From the NCBI GenBank assembly GCA_030527185.1, contig JAUNBF010000045.1, forward strand, positions 1 to 33,340: DNA of 33,340 nucleotides, written 5' to 3'. The stretch comes from Planctomycetia bacterium (GTDB taxonomy: Bacteria > Planctomycetota > Planctomycetia > Pirellulales > Thermoguttaceae). The position numbers were made by a program, and so were the translations under genes. Shown in pieces: positions 7,234 to 15,621 of this stretch. Position 1 is the stretch's first letter. Each line of letters starts with the position of its first letter. Under the pieces are notes generated by a model. It saw only the letters and a program-made list of their open reading frames with translations, made no database searches and was not told the DNA's origin.

Positions 7234-8451
7234 TCAGGAAATCGTCCCTGTTTGAATAAATTCCTCGAAAATCGCCGCTTTTTTCTGCCACGATTCTTCC
7301 GACAATCTCTTTCGAGCCAACTGTTGTCCCGCAGGTATCCCTCTTTCCGCACGCTCTTGCGCCAGGATGGCAAACTGTTCCGCGGAGGAAACCACGTCCA
7401 AGGCTTCCTGCCACGCCAGGGTGGCTGGCAATTCCCGAACCACCGCGGGAAGACCGGTCGCCAGGTACTCGGTCATTTTCAAAGGCTGCATCTGCCGCGT
7501 TACCTCCATATCCCGATACGGCATGAGCAGAACATCCGATTCGTGAGCCAACCGAGGCAAATCCGCGTAAGGTAACTTTCCCAAAAGTCGAACGTGAGGA
7601 ATCCGCTCCAATTCCAGGGCAACTTCCGGCGAGATGATCGGTCCGGCAAAAATCAGACTTCCTGTGGAAATTTCCCGTGCCAGGTGACGGATAAATGCCA
7701 AATCGAGCCGTTCGTCAATCAGTCCCCAAAAAGTGTAGATCGGAGAAGGCGCATCCTGTGGCACCTGGCGACGAATGGTGGAAAAAGTCTCTGCCGACGG
7801 ATGCCAGAATTCCCAATCCACACCATGCGTCAACAGAAGCGACTCCCGTCCCATCTGTCTCAAACGTTCCCGCAAAACCGTTCCCGCAGAAATCAGCAGG
7901 TCGGCCCGCGAGACCAGTTTTTGCTCCATTTCGGCCAACGGCTGCGAGTCCATCCCCGGCCATTGACTCCAATCATCTACACAATAGTATATCCATTTTT
8001 CAATCTCTGGCAACACCCCCATGACATCCGCTACAATCGGCAAAGTCGTAATCGCTATCACCGGTGTGGATATCCGGGCAAGTGCCTTCCGAAGCTCATG
8101 CCGCAGGAGCCAGATGTTCAGACGACGGTCGATTTCCGTCCGAAACCACGGCCACATGACAGGATGGAGAATTTCCGGCTGGGGACCCTGGGGAATCTCT
8201 GCTTGTTCACGGCCGCGACGAGTCCAGGAAGTAATTTTTTCATATCCCCGTCGCACCGTCATCCAATCCAGACGCGGTGGTCGTGTGCCAATCGTATTCA
8301 CCCACAAAACCCGATGTTTTTCCAGAAAAAAACGGGTCAAATGCTGGCAACTCGACGGATGGCGTCCCCAGTCGTCGCTGAATATTAAATAAGTGGACGA
8401 TTGCACCAACGTTTCATCCTCTTTCGGTCGATGTTCAGGAATCGTAATCAT
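7234..8451 (-). CDS. Glycosyltransferase, GT-B fold (TuaH-like)
   Basis: About 405 aa. The N-terminal part, with YLIFSDDWGRHPSSCQHLTRFFLEKHRVLWVNTIGTRPPR and then IEKWIYYCVDDWSQWPG, resembles the TuaH-like group of GT-B transferases. The C-terminal part carries IYTFWGLIDERLDLAFI, LIFAGPIISPEV, VRLLGKLPYADLPRLAHESDVLLMPY and the donor-site stretch QPLKMTEYLATGLPAVV. It probably builds an extracellular or cell-wall polysaccharide with the GT4 gene downstream. The start is uncertain. The ATG at 8451 overlaps the end of merR by 17 nt, which suggests translational coupling; TTG at 8463 and GTG at 8457 are alternatives in frame, and TTG has a GGA at a fair distance. Substrate unknown. Confidence 0.82.
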   Translation of the reverse strand: MITIPEHRPKEDETLVQSSTYLIFSDDWGRHPSSCQHLTRFFLEKHRVLWVNTIGTRPPRLDWMTVRRGYEKITSWTRRGREQAEIPQGPQPEILHPVMWPWFRTEIDRRLNIWLLRHELRKALARISTPVIAITTLPIVADVMGVLPEIEKWIYYCVDDWSQWPGMDSQPLAEMEQKLVSRADLLISAGTVLRERLRQMGRESLLLTHGVDWEFWHPSAETFSTIRRQVPQDAPSPIYTFWGLIDERLDLAFIRHLAREISTGSLIFAGPIISPEVALELERIPHVRLLGKLPYADLPRLAHESDVLLMPYRDMEVTRQMQPLKMTEYLATGLPAVVRELPATLAWQEALDVVSSAEQFAILAQERAERGIPAGQQLARKRLSEESWQKKAAIFEEFIQTGTIS

Positions 8452-8914
8452 CCCCACATACAATATTGGGTTCCTGCTGCATCAGGTTGACTGGATTGCA
8501 TCGGTCACGACGCGAACTTCTTAACAGTTCCTGATAATATTTCTTTTTGTACTTCAGAACTTCCATCTGTTTTTTCAAGACGCGAATCTGTTCCCGAAGA
8601 ATGGCTTCCTGCTGGAAGATCAGTTCGGCACGCTCAGGAATCGTATCATCTCCCTGGAGACAGAGGTCGATGTAATGTTTCACCCCGTCAATCGACAACC
8701 CCGTCATACGCAGGCAATGCACCAGCCGTAGCCAACTGATGGTATAGCCGGAAAAAAGGCGAATTTTTTTGTCTGTGCGGCAGAGGGACGGAATCAGCCC
8801 CACACTGTCATAATATCGAATGGTGTAGGGGGATAATTCCAGCATTTCGGAGACTTCCTTAATCGTATAACGAGGCGTCTTGTCCGACGAGGGCTGAAAT
8901 TTCGTCAATGGCAT
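8435..8914 (-). CDS. MerR-family transcriptional regulator
   Basis: 159 aa. Residues about 15-85 are a MerR winged helix: YTIKEVSEMLELSPYTIRYYDSVGLIP, a basic segment, LFSGYTISWLRLVHCLRMTGLSIDGVKHYI. A coiled coil for dimerisation follows (residues about 100-135, QEAILREQIRVLKKQMEVLKYKKKYYQELL). The tail has two cysteines (RDRC and NIVC), which could sense a metal or redox state but are not in a known MerR metal-site pattern. The start has GGAGA five nt upstream of the ATG. It lies divergently from tspO with 194 nt between, and its 3' end overlaps the next glycosyltransferase gene. It may regulate tspO, its own operon, or both; MerR regulators commonly act on divergent promoters. Confidence 0.88.
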   Translation of the reverse strand: MPLTKFQPSSDKTPRYTIKEVSEMLELSPYTIRYYDSVGLIPSLCRTDKKIRLFSGYTISWLRLVHCLRMTGLSIDGVKHYIDLCLQGDDTIPERAELIFQQEAILREQIRVLKKQMEVLKYKKKYYQELLRSSRRDRCNPVNLMQQEPNIVCGDDYDS

Positions 8915-9064
8915 CGGTCTCTCCTTTCAGGAAATTTTTTTCGTTCCTTTTTGAGGTACTTCCGGTTTTTTTGTTCACCTTTCCTTTTTTAACCCTTTCC
9001 AGAAAAAAAACAAGGTGGTCCTCCCCCAACGAGAGCAGGTTTCGAGATAAATTGCCACCATTTC

Positions 9065-9070
9065 TATAAT
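9065..9070 (+). promoter_or_regulatory. Putative -10 box for tspO
   Basis: TATAAT about 38 nt before the tspO start, with no good -35 at 16-18 bp; the best match, TTCGAG at 9041-9046, is 18 bp away. A poor -35 fits activator-dependent promoters, including MerR-controlled ones, but no dyad is obvious in the spacer. Confidence 0.35.
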
Positions 9071-9108
9071 AGGACGGTTTAATCAGGTTCATAAAAGGAG
9101 AAAAAAAG

Positions 9109-9741
9109 ATGGATACAAAATTCCGAGACAAAGTTGTCAGTAAGTTTGATCGTCTGGAAGGCGACGTGGAACAGATGGAGCGGAAAGCGGAACGTTTCAC
9201 CAATCGACTTCGGGAAGATTTGGTTCAGGAATCTCTCCACGATCGTTGTCCGTGCGATCGGGAAGATTGTATATGCCGGGAGATTTTGCCCTGGCTCGGT
9301 TTTCTGGGTCTCAGTTATGCCGCGGGCTGGGTGGTGAGTCTTTTCATGCACCACCGGGCTTATGAGTGGTTCCAGACGCTGAATCAGCCTGTTTGGGCAC
9401 CGCCGGAATGGATTTTCCCGCTTGTCTGCACGGTGATGCACTTCTTGCTGGGCACGGCGATGTGGCTGGCATGGCGGAAGATGGGCTGCCACCGAATCAG
9501 CCATTTGTTGGCATTGTTCGTCGTTTTCCTGATTTTGAAGGTGGGGTGGAGCTACTGTTTCTTCCACTTGCAGAGTCCGTTCGCGGGATTTGTCGATTTG
9601 CTCTGGGCATTCGGCGCGATTGTGCTGTTGGCGATTTCCATGGCACCGATTCATCGTCTGGGAGCGATTCTACTGATTCCCGAAGTCTTATGGACTGGCT
9701 ACCTGCTGATTTTGAACTGGGCTTACTGGCGGATGAATTAG
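9109..9741 (+). CDS. tspO: TspO/MBR-family membrane protein with cysteine-rich N-terminal extension
   Basis: 210 aa. The C-terminal 150 residues form a five-helix TspO/MBR protein. Recognisable pieces are LNQPVWAPPEWIFPLVCTVM (family NxPxWxPPxWxF), GTAMWLAW, KVGWSYCFF (family WSxLFF) and LLIPEVLWTGYLLILNW. TspO proteins sit in the membrane and bind porphyrins and related ligands. The first 60 residues are extra: a charged, probably coiled-coil helix (residues 8-40), then C47-P-C49-DRED-C54-I-C56, a CxCx4CxC cluster that could bind a metal or iron-sulfur group. The start is secure: AAAGGAG lies just upstream of the ATG at 9109. It is divergent from the merR gene and followed by tRNA-Ala. The extension may couple ligand binding to metal or redox sensing, which is inference. 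Confidence 0.85.
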   Translation: MDTKFRDKVVSKFDRLEGDVEQMERKAERFTNRLREDLVQESLHDRCPCDREDCICREILPWLGFLGLSYAAGWVVSLFMHHRAYEWFQTLNQPVWAPPEWIFPLVCTVMHFLLGTAMWLAWRKMGCHRISHLLALFVVFLILKVGWSYCFFHLQSPFAGFVDLLWAFGAIVLLAISMAPIHRLGAILLIPEVLWTGYLLILNWAYWRMN

Positions 9742-9809
9742 AAACGTTGCGGAAAAGGGCAACCTTGGAAAAAATGGTGGAAAAATGGCGGAAGATGGGA
9801 GTGTCCCCC

Positions 9810-9837
9810 TTTACAGATGTCGGAAAAGGTGTATACT
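9810..9837 (+). promoter_or_regulatory. Promoter of tRNA-Ala
   Basis: TTTACA at 9810-9815, 16 bp, TATACT at 9832-9837, about 15 nt before the mature 5' end of the tRNA. Confidence 0.7.
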
Positions 9838-9852
9838 CGTCAGACAAGTTAA

Positions 9853-9925
9853 GGGGCGGTAGCTCAGTTGGCAGAGCGCAGCGTTCGCAATGCTGAGGCC
9901 GGGAGTTCGACCCTCCTCCGCTCCA
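9853..9925 (+). tRNA. tRNA-Ala (anticodon CGC)
   Basis: A 73-nt cloverleaf. The acceptor stem GGGGCGG pairs with CCGCTCC and contains the G3-U70 wobble that marks alanine tRNAs. The D-arm is GCTCAGTTGGCAGAGC. The anticodon stem CAGCG/TGCTG has one G-T pair and carries loop TTCGCAA, giving anticodon CGC for codon GCG. The T-arm is GGGAG-TTCGACC-CTCCT. The discriminator is A and CCA is not encoded. It has its own promoter and terminator. Confidence 0.95.
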
Positions 9926-9940
9926 TTTTTCCCGGTTACT

Positions 9941-9980
9941 AAAAACCGTTGTGGAACCTCTGTTTCGCAGCGGTTTTTTA
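9941..9980 (+). terminator. Rho-independent terminator after tRNA-Ala
   Basis: AAAAACCGTTG pairs with CAGCGGTTTTT (one G-U pair) around a 16-nt loop and ends in a T run. It lies 15 nt after the tRNA and separates it from the nusA promoter. Confidence 0.8.
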
Positions 9981-10319
9981 TTTGAACCGAAAAAACAACT
10001 TGTCCGAAGGTGGTGCCACCTTGACAAAAGGGGAACAATGAAGTACCATACATAAATTATGGTATGGCTCCTTCAAGGTGTGCGCTGGCCGTCCGGTGGA
10101 GGGGAAAAGAATGGGGGAGTGTACGGGGAAAGTGCGGGAAAGGCGCGGGAAAATGTCACTTGGGGAAAATGTCCCGCGGACAAGTTGTCAGATTGTATAA
10201 ATATTCACGTTCCCAGGAAATTTCCTGAAATTTTCCGGCGGTGCAGGGGAAAAATTCCCGCAACGGGCAGGAAGGGGGAACCGGGAACAGAAAATAGGAA
10301 GATATTTTGGAAGGTTGCC
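9981..10319 (+). other. nusA promoter region and long leader without a gene
   Basis: About 340 nt holding the nusA promoter and a leader of about 265 nt. Visible dyads are AAGGTGG/CCACCTT (10007-10022), TACCATA/TATGGTA (10044-10064), GACAA-G-TTGTC (10179-10189) and a perfect 14-bp palindrome CAGGAAATTTCCTG (10214-10227). An open frame from 10059 continues into nusA but has no family content before 10320. Confidence 0.55.
10021..10049 (+). promoter_or_regulatory. Promoter of the nusA-infB operon
   Basis: Consensus TTGACA at 10021-10026, a 17-bp spacer, then TACCAT at 10044-10049 (4 of 6 to TATAAT). An inverted repeat overlaps the -35 edge (10007-10022) and another covers the -10 and start region (10044-10064). 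Both are possible operator sites. Confidence 0.6.
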
Positions 10320-11501
10320 ATGAATCCCAATGAATTGCTTCGGATTGTTGATACCATACACCGAGATAAAAATATCGATAAGGAAATTGTGTTCCAGGGT
10401 ATTGAGACGGCACTGGTGTCGGCGATGAAGAAGCGGTTTGGCGATGAAAATCCGATTTTTGTTTCGATCGACCGAATGACGGGTGAAATCACGGCATCGT
10501 ACAATGGAATGGCCATTCCCCCCGCAGAAATTGCCGAGCGAATTGGTGCCCAGACCGCCAAACAGGTGATGATTCAGAAGATTCGGGAAGCGGAATGCGA
10601 CAAGATTTATCGGCAGTATTATGACCAGATGGATCAGTTGGTGACGGGGACGGTACATCGTTGTGACGGCGGCATGGCGTTGATCACCCTGCCGAATCTG
10701 GAGGCGGTTTTGCCGAAAACGGAACAGATTCGTGGGGAAATGCTGCGGGTAGGGGATCGGATTCGCGCGACGATTGCGGAAGTTCGGAAACAGGGTTCGC
10801 GGGTGAAGGTGACGCTCAGCCGGATTCGTCCGATTTTTGTCTCACGGCTTTTCGAGCAGGAAATTCCCGAAATCAACGAAGGGGTGATTGAGGTGCGGAG
10901 CGTTTCGCGAAAACCGGGGGTGCGGACGAAGATTGCGGTCTGGAGTGCGGATCAACGGGTGGATTGTGTCGGAGCGTGTGTCGGAGTTCGCGGGAATCGG
11001 ATTCGGAATATTGTGGATGAACTGGCGGGGGAACGGATCGATATTATTCGCTGGACGGACGATATGATGGAGATGATTCCCAATGCGCTTCAGCCGGCGG
11101 AGATAGAGGAAGTGATTCTCTGTTCGATGCTGGGACGGGCGATTGTGCTGGTGAACGAGAAGAATCTGTCGCTGGCCATCGGACGGCATGGGCAGAATGT
11201 TCACCTGGCCAGCAAACTTTGCGGTTGGGATATTGAAATCATGACGCAGGAAGAGTTGCAGAGTCAACTGGAGCGTGCGGTGAATGCGTTGTGTACGATT
11301 GAGGGGGTGACGCCGGAACTGGCTGATTTGCTGGTGGGTGAAGGGTTTATGTCGTATGACGATTTATCGATTATCGAGCCGGATGATCTGGTTCGGATGA
11401 GTGGTCTTTCGGAAGCGGAGGTGGACGCGATTATTGAAGAAGCGGAACGCCGGGCGGACGAACAGGAACAGCAGACCATTTCGGAAAAAGAAGAACTCTG
11501 A
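10320..11501 (+). CDS. nusA: Transcription elongation/termination factor NusA
   Basis: NusA binds RNA polymerase and nascent RNA and tunes pausing, termination and antitermination. The protein has 393 aa. It begins with an N-terminal polymerase-binding domain ([25 protein letters not shown]). An S1 domain follows at about 110-180 ([24 protein letters not shown]), then two KH domains ([24 protein letters not shown], and [30 protein letters not shown]). A helix-hairpin-helix C-terminal region of about 70 aa ends it ([15 protein letters not shown] and [20 protein letters not shown]). I chose the ATG at 10320 because GGAAGG lies eight nt before it and it gives the standard N-terminus. It opens the nusA-infB-rbfA cluster typical of bacteria; rimP, often the first gene, is absent here. 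Confidence 0.96.
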   Translation: MNPNELLRIVDTIHRDKNIDKEIVFQGIETALVSAMKKRFGDENPIFVSIDRMTGEITASYNGMAIPPAEIAERIGAQTAKQVMIQKIREAECDKIYRQYYDQMDQLVTGTVHRCDGGMALITLPNLEAVLPKTEQIRGEMLRVGDRIRATIAEVRKQGSRVKVTLSRIRPIFVSRLFEQEIPEINEGVIEVRSVSRKPGVRTKIAVWSADQRVDCVGACVGVRGNRIRNIVDELAGERIDIIRWTDDMMEMIPNALQPAEIEEVILCSMLGRAIVLVNEKNLSLAIGRHGQNVHLASKLCGWDIEIMTQEELQSQLERAVNALCTIEGVTPELADLLVGEGFMSYDDLSIIEPDDLVRMSGLSEAEVDAIIEEAERRADEQEQQTISEKEEL

Positions 11502-11527
11502 TGGACAGGTTCTTTTTCAATAAAGGT

Positions 11528-11600
11528 TGCAGGCGGGCAATTGCCGTGCGTTTGCGGAGATAGGCAAAGCGTTGGAATCTTTGCCAGCGACTCGCCTGTT
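11528..11600 (+). ncRNA. Structured intercistronic RNA between nusA and infB (possible cis-regulator)
   Basis: The 190-nt gap between nusA and infB holds a branched fold. An outer stem CAGGCG (11530-11535)/CGCCTG (11593-11598) encloses the palindrome GGCAATTGCC (11536-11545) and a perfect hairpin GGCAAAG (11563-11569)/CTTTGCC (11579-11585). It has no terminal T run, so it is not a simple terminator. It could tune infB expression or mark an RNA-processing site. I recognise no known family. Confidence 0.4.
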
Positions 11601-11691
11601 TAAGAGATGTATCCAGTTTGGTTCCGAGCGGAAACGGGAGCCGAGCAGGGCAAGTAGAATAGTGAGGCCATGTCTCACAGGAGAGAGTCGT

Positions 11692-14600
11692 TTGTCAATC
11701 CGTATTTACGCATTAGCCAAAGAGTTAAAAATTGACAACAAATCGCTGATGGATTTGTGTGGCAGCATAGGAGTCACAATGCAGTCCAGCAGTGCGTTGG
11801 GAAGCATTTCGGATGAAGATGCCCAACGGGTTCGTGAGGCGTTTGTGGCGCGTCATCGTGGTTCGAGTACGTCGATGCCGGAAGTGGTGGCCCCGGAACC
11901 ACCGCGTCGGGTGGTGACAGGTCGCGTTCCGACGCTTCCCACGCGTACCCGTCGAACGGCCAGTCCCGCCGAACCCGCCACGTCGGTGGAAACGCCGACG
12001 GAAACTTTGGCGGAAACTCCGGTGGAAACCCCGACGACGGAGGAATGGATTCTGGAGTCCGCCTCTCCGGCAGCCATTCCTGAGAAAGTGGTGGAAAAGG
12101 AGCCTTCGGAAGAGTCGGTTTCCCGGCAGGAAACTCTGGATGTGACGACTTCTGAGAGTGTTCCGGTGGAGAAAAAAGAGGAAAAGAAGGAAGAACCCGC
12201 GTCGGTTTCGGCAGAGGAATCGGTTCCTGAAACTCCCGAAAAGGAGAAGGACGAAAAGAAGTTGTCGGCCAAGGAGAAAAAAACTCTCCCGAAGGCTGAA
12301 TCGGTCTCGTCTGAGGAGGAGTCTGCGAAAAGCGCCTCTCCCCAGGAAACTCCCACGGCGAAGCGGGCAGAAAAACCTGTTGCCGCACCGACGGGAAAGA
12401 GGGGGAGTTCGGAAAAACCGGACGGCAAACCGGAACGTTCTGGCAAACCGGAGCGAAATGGGGGTCGGTCACGAGAGGAACGGGGACGCGATTTTGACAA
12501 TCGGAAAAACGACCGTCGCAGCAAAGGACCCGTGAAAGGGAGTTCTCCCAGCAGTACGCCGTTGGGTACCAAATTGAGCCGGAAAAACCGTGGCTCTTCC
12601 CAATCGTCGCAGCCGGCCGTCTCGGTCACGGAAACGATTGCCGCCCAGGCAGGTCTGGCCGCCCCGGTACGTCCGACTTTTGATCATTCGGGGAGTTCGT
12701 CTTTCCCGTCGTTGCCCACCGCACGCAAGATTCGTCGGGAAGATGCGGAAGCGAAGGAAAATCGGGAGTCGAAAACGGGGGGTGAACGGAATCGTGAGGA
12801 GCGAAACCGTCCAACGATTCGTCTGGCACCGTTGCCCGCGGCCAAATTGCCAACGCGGAAGCCACGGGAAGTGCAGGCGCAGAAGCCGGACATTCGGCTC
12901 CCCCTGGACGCGATTCGGGCGGGGAAATCGGGGGATGACTCGCTGGTGAAGCGGGTGGAGCAGGAATTGCTGGAACAGAACCGTCGGGAACGGGGTGAAA
13001 AAACTCGCGACGGCAAGCCGAAAGAGACTCGCGGAAAAGAGAAGGGGAAAGAGAAGGGCAAGGAACGCAGCGACGACAAAAAACCGCGTCGTCCCGGAGA
13101 AAAGGCTCCCGCTCGCCCGCCCGTGGTGGAAGAGAGTTCGGCTCGTGGACCTGCCAAAAAGGGGAAGAAGGGGACGAAACGTGGGGAATCGGATACGCCG
13201 CGTGATGCTCGTTTGACCGCGCGTCGCAAGGGGACAGGACGGCAGGATCGCAATCAGGATGAGGATGAAAATGCCACTCCGCGATGGAAGAAACTGCGTC
13301 GAACCGGGACGAATACGGCGGCTCCGCGTAAGAGCAGCTACGTTTTGCAACTTCCGCTGACCGTTCGGTCGTTTTCGGAAGGGGTAGGGCTTTCGGCAGC
13401 GAAGGTGTTGGGCAAATTGTTTGAAATGGGCGTCCCGACGACGATCACGGCTGGCCTCGACGAAACGACGGCCGTATTGCTGGCGGAATCGTTTGGCCTT
13501 CCGGTGGAAATCAAGCCGGAAGTGACGTTGGAGGAGAAACTCATCGGCAGTTTCCAGGAAGAGGAGGACGATCCCGCGCAGTTGCAGCCGCGACCGCCGA
13601 TCGTGACGTTCCTGGGGCACGTGGATCATGGAAAAACGTCGCTTTTGGATCGGATTATCAACATCGATGTGGTGTCGGGCGAAAAAGGTGGCATTACGCA
13701 GCATATTCGGGCGTACAATGTGAAATATGACGACCGCTCGGTGACGTTTGTGGATACGCCGGGTCACGAAGCGTTTACGGAAATGCGGGCGCGGGGTGCG
13801 AATTGCACGGACATTGCGGTGCTGGTTGTGGCGGCGGACGACGGTGTGATGCCGCAGACGGAAGAGGCGATCAGCCATGCGAAGGCGGCTGGCGTGCCGA
13901 TTATCGTGGCGTTGAACAAGATGGATTTGCCGGGGGTGAACGAGATGAAAATTCTCCAGGAACTCTCGACGAACGAGTTGGCTCCCAGCGAATGGGGTGG
14001 CGATGTGGAAGTGGTTCGGTGCAGTGCGTTGACGGGGATGGGAATCGACGATTTGATGGAGACGATTCTGACCGTTGCGGAACTGAACGAATACAAGGCG
14101 AATCCCGAAAAACCGGCCAGTGGCGTTTGTATCGAGGCGTCGGTGCAGCAGGGACGTGGCGTGATTGCCAAACTCCTGGTGCGGAACGGAACGTTGCATA
14201 CGGGAGACGTGCTGGTTTGCGGTTCGACGTATGGTCGTGTGAAGGTAATGGCGGATACGCTGGTTCCACGGAAACGGTATACCAATGCCGGACCTGCCAT
14301 GCCGGTGAATGTGCTGGGGTTGGACAGTACGCCGGGTGCCGGGGATAAGTTTTATGTGCTAGAGGACATTGCGGATGCGCGTCGTCTGGCGGAAGAGCGG
14401 GCGGAAGAGGAACGGTTGACTCAGTTGGCAGGCACGACGAAGACGCACGTGACGCTGGAGGGTCTGTTCGATACGCTGGGGAGCAAGGAAGTCCAGACGC
14501 TCAACGTGATTCTGCGGGCAGACGTTCGTGGTTCGATCGAGGCGATTCGGAAAGAGTTGGGGAAATTGGAGCACGACGAGGTGCAGATTCGGATTTTGCA

Positions 14601-15108
14601 GGCATCGGTTGGTGGCGTGACGGAAGCGGACGTACACCTGGCGGACGCGTCGGACGCGATTATCGTTGGCTTCAATGTGGTGCCGGACGAAAATGCTCGT
14701 GTTTTGGCGGAGCAAAAGGGTGTCCAGATTCGCCGCTACGATATTATTTATCAGTTGACGGCGGATATTAAGGCCGCTCTGGAAGGGATGTTGAAACCGG
14801 AAGAGCGGGAGAAGGAACTGGGTCGGGCACTGGTTCAGAAGACGTTCCAGATCACACGCGTCGGGACGGTGGCAGGTTGCCGCGTCCTGTCCGGCACGAT
14901 TCTGCGGGACAGCAAAGTCCGTATCATTCGCGACAGTCGGATTATCGGCGTTTATGCGTTGGATACGCTGAAACGGGAGAAGGACGATGCCAAGGAAGTC
15001 CGGGAAGGGTACGAATGCGGGATTCGTCTGGCTGGTTTCAACGATGTGAAGGAAGGGGACATTTTGCAGGCGTATCAGGTGGAGACGATTGCAAGAACGT
15101 TCTCTTGA
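11692..15108 (+). CDS. infB: Translation initiation factor IF-2
   Basis: The GTPase that brings initiator tRNA to the 30S subunit and promotes 70S joining. I start it at TTG 11692, six nt after GGAGAG, which gives an N-terminus (SIRIYALAKELKIDNKSLMDLC) matching the IF2_N module; a GTG at 11662 is possible. Length is about 1138 aa against about 890 in E. coli. The excess is a linker from about residue 60 to 540, rich in Glu, Lys, Pro, Ser and Arg. A second IF2_N module follows (SYVLQLPLTVRSFSEGVGLSAAKVL). G motifs are GHVDHGKT (642-649), GGITQHIRAY, DTPGHEAF, NKMD and SALTG. The C-terminal domains II, III and IV follow, with LNVILRADVRGSIEAI and a Cys-containing fMet-binding region near the end. 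It lies between nusA and rbfA. Confidence 0.96.
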   Translation: MSIRIYALAKELKIDNKSLMDLCGSIGVTMQSSSALGSISDEDAQRVREAFVARHRGSSTSMPEVVAPEPPRRVVTGRVPTLPTRTRRTASPAEPATSVETPTETLAETPVETPTTEEWILESASPAAIPEKVVEKEPSEESVSRQETLDVTTSESVPVEKKEEKKEEPASVSAEESVPETPEKEKDEKKLSAKEKKTLPKAESVSSEEESAKSASPQETPTAKRAEKPVAAPTGKRGSSEKPDGKPERSGKPERNGGRSREERGRDFDNRKNDRRSKGPVKGSSPSSTPLGTKLSRKNRGSSQSSQPAVSVTETIAAQAGLAAPVRPTFDHSGSSSFPSLPTARKIRREDAEAKENRESKTGGERNREERNRPTIRLAPLPAAKLPTRKPREVQAQKPDIRLPLDAIRAGKSGDDSLVKRVEQELLEQNRRERGEKTRDGKPKETRGKEKGKEKGKERSDDKKPRRPGEKAPARPPVVEESSARGPAKKGKKGTKRGESDTPRDARLTARRKGTGRQDRNQDEDENATPRWKKLRRTGTNTAAPRKSSYVLQLPLTVRSFSEGVGLSAAKVLGKLFEMGVPTTITAGLDETTAVLLAESFGLPVEIKPEVTLEEKLIGSFQEEEDDPAQLQPRPPIVTFLGHVDHGKTSLLDRIINIDVVSGEKGGITQHIRAYNVKYDDRSVTFVDTPGHEAFTEMRARGANCTDIAVLVVAADDGVMPQTEEAISHAKAAGVPIIVALNKMDLPGVNEMKILQELSTNELAPSEWGGDVEVVRCSALTGMGIDDLMETILTVAELNEYKANPEKPASGVCIEASVQQGRGVIAKLLVRNGTLHTGDVLVCGSTYGRVKVMADTLVPRKRYTNAGPAMPVNVLGLDSTPGAGDKFYVLEDIADARRLAEERAEEERLTQLAGTTKTHVTLEGLFDTLGSKEVQTLNVILRADVRGSIEAIRKELGKLEHDEVQIRILQASVGGVTEADVHLADASDAIIVGFNVVPDENARVLAEQKGVQIRRYDIIYQLTADIKAALEGMLKPEEREKELGRALVQKTFQITRVGTVAGCRVLSGTILRDSKVRIIRDSRIIGVYALDTLKREKDDAKEVREGYECGIRLAGFNDVKEGDILQAYQVETIARTFS

Positions 15109-15137
15109 GAAAGGGTTCGTCCCAGGGAGGAAAACCA

Positions 15138-15503
15138 ATGGCATCACGACGAGTATTGAAAGCGGCCGAAGCGATTCGGGAAGTGGTGAGCATGACGATT
15201 CTGCGGGATATTCAGGACCCGCGGGTGTCGGATGTGACGGTGACGTATGTGGAAGTGTCGGGAGATATGCAGCAGGCCAAGGTACACGTTTCGATTATGG
15301 GAACGGAAGCGCGTCAGGCATTGTGTCTGAAAGGTTTGCAGAATGCGGCTGGTTTTTTCCAGAAGAAGATTGCCGATCGGATTCAGACCCGCTACACACC
15401 GCGCGTCCTTTTCGTGTTGGACAAAGGGGTGAAGAATTCCATTGCGGTGGCCAAGATATTGAAAGATGTCCTGCCCCCGGAAGAAGAGGAAGTTGATAAT
15501 TGA
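15138..15503 (+). CDS. rbfA: Ribosome-binding factor A
   Basis: RbfA matures the small ribosomal subunit by binding near 16S helix 1 through a KH-like fold. The protein is 121 aa. Family features are the start SRRVLKAAEAIREVVSMTILRDIQDPRVSDVTVTYVEVSGDMQQAKVHVS and, near the end, RYTPRVLFVLDKGVKNSIAVAKIL. The ATG at 15138 has GGGAGG nine nt upstream. It follows infB after 29 nt, in the usual nusA-infB-rbfA order. The C-terminus EEEEVDN runs into the repeat TTGATAATTGATAATT, which supplies the stop codon; the nrpR-like gene ends in the same kind of repeat. truB does not follow. Confidence 0.95.
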   Translation: MASRRVLKAAEAIREVVSMTILRDIQDPRVSDVTVTYVEVSGDMQQAKVHVSIMGTEARQALCLKGLQNAAGFFQKKIADRIQTRYTPRVLFVLDKGVKNSIAVAKILKDVLPPEEEEVDN

Positions 15504-15508
15504 TAATT
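15493..15508 (+). repeat. TTGATAATTGATAATT repeat at the rbfA stop codon
   Basis: A tandem TTGATAA motif overlapping the last rbfA codons. It is shared, in opposite orientation, with window bases 1-17. Confidence 0.5.
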
Positions 15509-15584
15509 TTGGGCGTTTACACGACTCACAGAACATTTTCTGTCATTTTGGTACTTTCACTTGGCGTTACAAGGTAAAATAAAC

Positions 15585-15600
15585 ATAATTATCCATTATC
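15585..15600 (+). repeat. ATAATTATCCATTATC repeat
   Basis: Exact 16-nt match to 25846-25861, and the flanks also agree (leading C; trailing ATTTT after one mismatch). It lies 22 nt before the start of the HhH-GPD-like gene. Confidence 0.65.
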
Positions 15601-15621
15601 TATTTTTCTGAGGACAAGTTT

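Noticed and set aside
5924..7255. 443-aa plus-strand frame opposite the GT4 gene
   Set aside because: The minus strand has the full GT4 motif set; the plus frame has none.
12469..14199. 576-aa minus-strand frame inside infB
   Set aside because: It lies opposite the highly conserved G domain of IF-2 and has no family features; a shadow of codon bias.
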